The position numbers were made by a program, and so were the translations under genes. A stretch of DNA of 64,000 nucleotides from Pelolinea sp. (GTDB taxonomy: Bacteria > Chloroflexota > Anaerolineae > Anaerolineales > Anaerolineaceae), in contig JAAZOD010000028.1 in the NCBI GenBank assembly GCA_012797975.1, positions 1-64,000 of the forward strand. Reading direction: 5' to 3'. Below, piece after piece: positions 59,942 through 64,000 of the stretch. Below the pieces are notes generated by a model. That model saw only the letters and a list, made by a program, of their open reading frames with translations. It was not told the origin of the DNA and made no database searches. How positions within the stretch are numbered: position 1 is the first letter of the stretch; each line of letters opens with the position of its first letter.

Positions 59942-61128
59942 TCCGCCCTCCTCAACACAAAGGAAACAATATTATTGCCGAACCCTCCAAAATTCAACGT
60001 GAAGCCGACCTTGGCATTCTTCACCTGGCGCCCTTCGGGCAAGGCATGGCGCAATTGAAACACGATATCCACCACCTGAGCCACGCCGGTCGCCCCTACC
60101 GGATGCCCGCGGGCCTTCAACCCGCCGGACATATTGATGGGTATTTTGCCACCCAGAGCAGTCTCCCCTCTTTCCGCCGCTTTGCCCCCCTCGCCAGTTT
60201 TGAAAAAGCCCACCCGTTCGCTTTCCACGATCTCCAGAATAGTGAAGGCATCATGCAGTTCGGCCACATCCACATCTTGCGGGGTAAGCCCGGCGCGCGC
60301 GAACGCCTGCTGGGCGGCTAGGGTCACCGCTTTCAATTCGGTGGGGTCATCGCGCTCCTGTAGGGTATGCGTGTCGGTCGCCTGTCCAAAACCAGCCACC
60401 ACAACCGGAACGTTGGATGTGAACTGGCTGGCCTTTTCCAGGGCGCACAGCATCACCGCCGCCGCGCCGTCGCTGACCGGACACATATCATACAAATGCA
60501 AGGGGTCCGCAGCCATCGGGTTATTGACGATGGCATCGCGATGGTCGTGAATGCCCTCCTTGGTAATCATCATTTCCACGTGCGAATAGGGGTTCAGGGA
60601 ACCCATGCGCTGGTTCTTCAGCGATACCGCGATCAACTGTTCCTCGGTCAAGCCGTACTTTTCCATGTACAAACGGGCAAGCATTCCGGCCATACCCGGC
60701 AGGGTAATGCCGTAAGGATACTCCACCTGCGGGTGGGTAAGGGTGGCCACAAAATCGGTGGCCTTCCAACCCACCACCTCGCGCATCTTCTCTCCCCCCG
60801 CCACCAGCACAGTATCATAATAACCAGAAGCGATCGCCAACACTCCGTTTTTGATGGCAGAAGCCCCGGAGGCAGGCCCGTTCTCGACCGTATCGGCGGA
60901 ACAGGGCAGCAATGAAAGCCGGTCCGCCAGCGCGCTGGCTATTGCGGTCTGATGCTGCAGAATGCCCGCCCCCATATTGGCCACGTACAGGGCATCCACG
61001 CCTTTCTCCCCCAGCCCGGCATCGTCAAGCGCTTTCAACGAAGAGTATGCCAGCATATCCAGCAAGCTATCCTCATCACGCCTGCCGAAAGGAATGATCC
61101 CAACTCCAATCACCGCCACATCTCTCAT
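59938..61128 (-). CDS. Thiolase-fold protein lacking the nucleophilic cysteine
   Basis: The 396 residues match SCP-x/archaeal type thiolases throughout. The active-site loop that normally reads EAACASG is VENGPASGAS, with Pro85 at the position of the nucleophilic cysteine. His292 (LHDAF) and His342 (GHPVGATG) are kept, as is the C-terminal NFGGFGNN. Normal thiolysis needs the cysteine, so another reaction is likely, such as a retro-aldol or Claisen-type step of the kind done by Ltp2 with a DUF35 partner. The gene sits between GNAT and DUF35 genes with only 2-nt gap and 4-nt overlap. Confidence 0.88.
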   Translation of the reverse strand: MRDVAVIGVGIIPFGRRDEDSLLDMLAYSSLKALDDAGLGEKGVDALYVANMGAGILQHQTAIASALADRLSLLPCSADTVENGPASGASAIKNGVLAIASGYYDTVLVAGGEKMREVVGWKATDFVATLTHPQVEYPYGITLPGMAGMLARLYMEKYGLTEEQLIAVSLKNQRMGSLNPYSHVEMMITKEGIHDHRDAIVNNPMAADPLHLYDMCPVSDGAAAVMLCALEKASQFTSNVPVVVAGFGQATDTHTLQERDDPTELKAVTLAAQQAFARAGLTPQDVDVAELHDAFTILEIVESERVGFFKTGEGGKAAERGETALGGKIPINMSGGLKARGHPVGATGVAQVVDIVFQLRHALPEGRQVKNAKVGFTLNFGGFGNNIVSFVLRRAE

Positions 61129-61130
61129 CG

Positions 61131-61823
61131 CTACCTGCCTTTCACACCACAGATCTTTTCGGTGACTTCTGCTTCACTGGCGATCAGGATGCTTTGCATG
61201 GCCTGATCGAGCAGTTCTTGAGGCACCGGCCGAACACCGGCCACCAAGCGCGGCTTGGTCTCAAAATACAGGTCGCGCGTCAATTTATAGGAGGTTGCCC
61301 CACCCAGTTCGTGTTGCACCCCCTCCTGTTTGATCAAGCCATACTCGATCATCCAGCGCCGAAAACCAATGGGGCTTTCAGCGGTTATCCAAACTTCCTG
61401 TTGCCCCAGATGCTCGATATGATATTCCATTTTGGAGGCGAACAGGTGCGCGCCAACGTGCAACCCCCGGTCGATCGCCAGAGTGTGCAAACTGATGCCA
61501 ATGTTCTGATCCCACATGCGCCCATTGACCATGCCGACCACAAAACCGTCCACCTGCCCGATCAGGCAGTATTCGTTGCGCACCCGGTAGCGGTACCAGC
61601 CCAGCAGCTCCGCATACAGACGCGCCCCGACAATATCATAATAATCGCGTGGAATATCCAGGGTGGGACGCACCACCTTCAAGAGCGTTGGCACATCCTC
61701 CCGTTTTATCGGCCTTACCACCATTTTTTTGCTGTTCGCCAGCGTGATCACTTTCGGCGGATAGGGCGGCATCTCCAGTTCGGGCGCCCGCAGCACCGCT
61801 TCCAGTTCCATATCAACGGTCAT
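61131..61823 (-). CDS. GNAT-family acetyltransferase-like protein
   Basis: The 230-residue protein shows a GNAT core: VVRPIKREDVPTLLKVV, GFVVGMVNGRMWD and LHTLAIDRGLHVGAHLFASKMEYHIEHLGQQEVWI, where the acetyl-CoA loop would lie. The N-terminal 25 residues are an extension. GGAGGAGG lies 4-6 nt before ATG 61823. It lies inside the operon, so it may modify an intermediate or a partner enzyme. Confidence 0.8.
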   Translation of the reverse strand: MTVDMELEAVLRAPELEMPPYPPKVITLANSKKMVVRPIKREDVPTLLKVVRPTLDIPRDYYDIVGARLYAELLGWYRYRVRNEYCLIGQVDGFVVGMVNGRMWDQNIGISLHTLAIDRGLHVGAHLFASKMEYHIEHLGQQEVWITAESPIGFRRWMIEYGLIKQEGVQHELGGATSYKLTRDLYFETKPRLVAGVRPVPQELLDQAMQSILIASEAEVTEKICGVKGR

Positions 61824-61850
61824 ATCCTCCTCCTTCCCCGGATGGCTGCA

Positions 61851-62732
61851 TCAATCCAAATTCTTTTTGGTGAATGTTTCAATCTGCTGCACATGCGCCG
61901 GATTGAACGCATCACCAAACTTTGTCTTCGGCAGTTTTTCCTTCTGCGCCATGAGTTCTTCATATTCCTGATCATCCAGCATGGCCACGCAACGCCCGAT
62001 GCTCGATTCGCCATCCACAAAGCGCCAGGGGAAGAAACCCACCTGAACCCGCCGATTGAGCAGTAAATCAATCTCCCCTCCCAGGCACTCCGCATGGATG
62101 ATGCCGTGGGGGAACATTTCAATGTGCATGAGCTGGTATTTGCTATCATCGAAGAACTCCGCCAGCGGTTTTCCAAATTTCTTTTGAAAAACCTTATCGG
62201 CCTGGCGTGCCTGGCGCGGCATCCAATCGCGGATAATGGTGTTCATGGGATGATCCGCACTGCCGCAATCCACCCCGATCCAGCGCAGTTTTTTCTGTTT
62301 TGCCCACAACGCAAACTCGCGATCAGGACCGGGATGTTTGACCATGTAACGGATCTCATCCGCGGTCGGCATATCCCAGCCAAAATGATGGTAGCCGGTA
62401 TGAATGATGAGGATGTCGCCCTCCTTCACTTCCACCCTGTCTTCCACCATCTTGCTGGTATAAACATCATAATCACCGCACGCATCGCTCAAATCCACCA
62501 CAGCCGCTTCGTGCACCAGGTAATCCATCGTGAGCGCCGCAATATCCTTTCCCGGTGTATAGAAATGGATCTCCCCATCCAAATGGGTGCCCAGATGATT
62601 AGAATGGGTCAACACCTGCCCGTTGGCACCATTGGGTGCCAGCCGTTTGAAATACTTAATCTGCAGCGGCTCATAGGTCGGCCAAGGTGGTGTCGCCACC
62701 CCCAAAGGAACGGTCAAATCAATGAATCTCAT
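61851..62732 (-). CDS. Cyclase-family metal hydrolase (kynurenine formamidase-like)
   Basis: The 293 residues include the cyclase motif HLGTHLDGEIHF (His46, His50, Asp52, His56), which binds two metal ions in this family, and GDILIIHTGYHH. Members open lactams or formamides (kynurenine formamidase, isatin hydrolase). The start overlaps the DUF1116 stop by 4 nt (ATGA). Its place suggests ring opening or amide cleavage next to a carbamoyl-transfer step. Confidence 0.88.
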   Translation of the reverse strand: MRFIDLTVPLGVATPPWPTYEPLQIKYFKRLAPNGANGQVLTHSNHLGTHLDGEIHFYTPGKDIAALTMDYLVHEAAVVDLSDACGDYDVYTSKMVEDRVEVKEGDILIIHTGYHHFGWDMPTADEIRYMVKHPGPDREFALWAKQKKLRWIGVDCGSADHPMNTIIRDWMPRQARQADKVFQKKFGKPLAEFFDDSKYQLMHIEMFPHGIIHAECLGGEIDLLLNRRVQVGFFPWRFVDGESSIGRCVAMLDDQEYEELMAQKEKLPKTKFGDAFNPAHVQQIETFTKKNLD

Positions 62733-64000
62733 GTGTTCTTCTCCTTTTCCTCACAAAAGTTTTTTTGGAATGCAGTGAATGCTTCTTCAAAGCATGTCTG
62801 CGGTGCTCTTAAAATCCCTGCCCCCACCATGCCGATACCCGGCAGGCGATGGGCAATGCCGGTATTGATCTGCGGCAAAATACCGCTTTCCATCACGCGG
62901 CGCACATCAATTCCCAGCGGCGTTCCCCTGAAACCCAGCGCAGGAATGGTGAAATCACGATGTTCGGTCTGGGTGATCTCATACATTTCCAAGGTGGTAT
63001 GGAGCGCCATTTCCGGGCTTCCACCCACGAACTGGGTGATGGCAGGTGCCGCCGCCATGGCAAAGCCGCCAAACCCGGCTGTTTCGGTCACCGTGCTGTC
63101 GCCAATATCAGGGTTGGCATCTTTTTCAGAAAAACCAGGCAGATACAGCCCTTTCACTTCTCCGGCAGGGGCCGTGAACCATTCACCCGGCATGCTGGCC
63201 AGGCGGATGCCAAAATCAGTTCCATTGCGCGCCATGGTGGTAAGGACAGTGCTGCCCGCAACACCTTCCGCAGCCAGCAAGGTGGCTTTCCCGGCCGCCA
63301 TGCTCAGGTTCAGGAAGAAATGGTCATTGCCGTTGATGAACTCGATGACCCGTGCGGTATCTTCCGCAGCTCTTTGCGTGCGCACCAGGGTCGGTGAGAT
63401 GGCGCGCAGGAAAAGCGAAGTGCCGGCACGATTGCGGTTATGACACTCATCCCCCATATGCAATGCCTGCGCGATCAAGCTTTTAATATCAATGCCATGC
63501 GGCAAAGCATCCAGCGCCCGAGCCAGCGTGGGATACAGCACATCGCGCATCCAGTGCAGGCGGGCATAGACTTCTTCGCCCATCGCTCCGTAACGCAGCA
63601 CCTTTCCCAACCCTTCATTGAGCGTGGCATACGAACGTACGCCAAAAGCGGCATTCTCCATGATGAAAACCGGCATGCTGGCCGAAACGATGCCAGCCAT
63701 GGGACCCACCGTCTGATGATGGTGGCAAGGTTCAAATTGAAGGTCGCCCGAAGAAGCCAGGGCTTCGGCTTCTTTTTCATCCCTGGCAAGCCCTTCATAA
63801 ATCAAAGCACCCATGATCGCTCCGCGCGTGGGCCCGCACATGCGCTCCCACGTGACGGGCGGTCCGGCATGCAGGATGAGGTCAGCGCGCATCCCGGGGA
63901 TCATATCCCTGGCAAGACCCATTCCTACCAGCACCGCCCCGGAGTCAACGATCCGCTTGCATGCTTCACGGTTTGCATCATCGATGGAAATCCCATCCTT
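62729..64000 (-). CDS. DUF1116 protein (AllG/YlbE-like), 5' end beyond right edge
   Basis: The 423 visible residues match DUF1116: ANREACKRIVDSGAVLVGMGLARDMIPGM, LILHAGPPVTWERMCGPTRGAIMGAL, CHHHQTVGPMAGIVSASMPVF, GDECHNRNRAG and PAITQFVGGSPE. The E. coli relative YlbE (AllG) forms oxamate carbamoyltransferase with FdrA (AllF) and YlbF (AllH). The frame is open to the window end, so the start and any FdrA-like gene lie further right. Confidence 0.88.
   Translation of the reverse strand, partial: KDGISIDDANREACKRIVDSGAVLVGMGLARDMIPGMRADLILHAGPPVTWERMCGPTRGAIMGALIYEGLARDEKEAEALASSGDLQFEPCHHHQTVGPMAGIVSASMPVFIMENAAFGVRSYATLNEGLGKVLRYGAMGEEVYARLHWMRDVLYPTLARALDALPHGIDIKSLIAQALHMGDECHNRNRAGTSLFLRAISPTLVRTQRAAEDTARVIEFINGNDHFFLNLSMAAGKATLLAAEGVAGSTVLTTMARNGTDFGIRLASMPGEWFTAPAGEVKGLYLPGFSEKDANPDIGDSTVTETAGFGGFAMAAAPAITQFVGGSPEMALHTTLEMYEITQTEHRDFTIPALGFRGTPLGIDVRRVMESGILPQINTGIAHRLPGIGMVGAGILRAPQTCFEEAFTAFQKNFCEEKEKNT

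Noticed and set aside
62094-63443. Long open frame of 449 codons on the plus strand
   Set aside because: It lies opposite the well-supported DUF1116 and cyclase genes; its translation lacks family motifs and ribosome site.
1-64000. Search for tRNA, rRNA, CRISPR, transposase and phage genes
   Set aside because: No cloverleaf-like sequence, rRNA signature, spaced direct repeats or transposase motifs were seen.

Overview
The window looks like part of a chromosome from an anaerobic or facultative Chloroflexota bacterium, most likely class Anaerolineae. This is inferred from the many lipoproteins with low-complexity Thr/Pro/Glu/Ala spacers after the lipobox, the absence of outer-membrane assembly genes, BMP-type ABC transport, GH57 plus very long GH13 enzymes, and several -10 boxes lying 6-9 nt before start codons (leaderless transcripts). 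No 16S gene or other decisive marker is present. I saw no tRNA, rRNA, CRISPR array or insertion sequence.

Layout. 1-4870 (minus): a repressible operon for a phosphorylated mannoside (class I mannose-6-phosphate isomerase-like protein, GH38 alpha-mannosidase, fructose-type PTS EIIB cut by the left edge). 5052-15034: surface and membrane proteins of unknown function, a C45-type Ntn hydrolase, a Gfo/Idh/MocA oxidoreductase and two paralogous lipoproteins. 15314-24092: a molybdenum-cofactor block (MOSC-MogA fusion, moaA, moaC, MoeA-PBP fusion, two more moeA) facing modB and modA. 24240-26215: a membrane-anchored protein and an NAD(P)H:quinone oxidoreductase. 26280-34073: a BMP-type ABC importer with a URO-D/MtaA-like protein, a GntR-LacI hybrid repressor and a divergent corrinoid protein. 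34301-40366 (plus): a HAD phosphatase, a short leader ORF with a terminator, then a galactitol-type PTS (EIIC, EIIA, EIIB) with a VOC protein, a RuBisCO-like protein and a cupin. 40455-46000: MgtA, an eRF1-domain-like protein, a META lipoprotein, a molybdopterin-fold lipoprotein behind a structured leader, and an Ntn amidohydrolase. 46245-55019: a 1235-residue secreted LVIVD/beta-helix protein, then GH57 and GH13 enzymes meeting tail to tail. 55170-58578: small membrane proteins, a DeoR regulator and a PadR/HAAS pair. 58725-64000: DUF2877 facing a minus-strand operon of DUF1116, cyclase-family hydrolase, GNAT, thiolase-like protein and DUF35 protein.

How the genes work together. Three clusters look like catabolic systems whose substrate is not obvious: (i) the PTS/RuBisCO-like/cupin/VOC operon, (ii) the BMP importer with URO-D-like and corrinoid proteins, which suggests import and demethylation of a methylated compound, and (iii) the DUF1116/DUF2877/cyclase/thiolase-like/DUF35 cluster, which resembles parts of the oxamate carbamoyltransferase system (AllG/AllH) joined to a thiolase-fold enzyme with proline where the nucleophilic cysteine should be. 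The cofactor block would supply molybdenum (or tungsten) cofactor to enzymes outside the window. Several promoters carry inverted repeats in the spacer or next to the -10 box, so local repressors (GntR-LacI hybrid, PadR, DeoR) probably control their own clusters.
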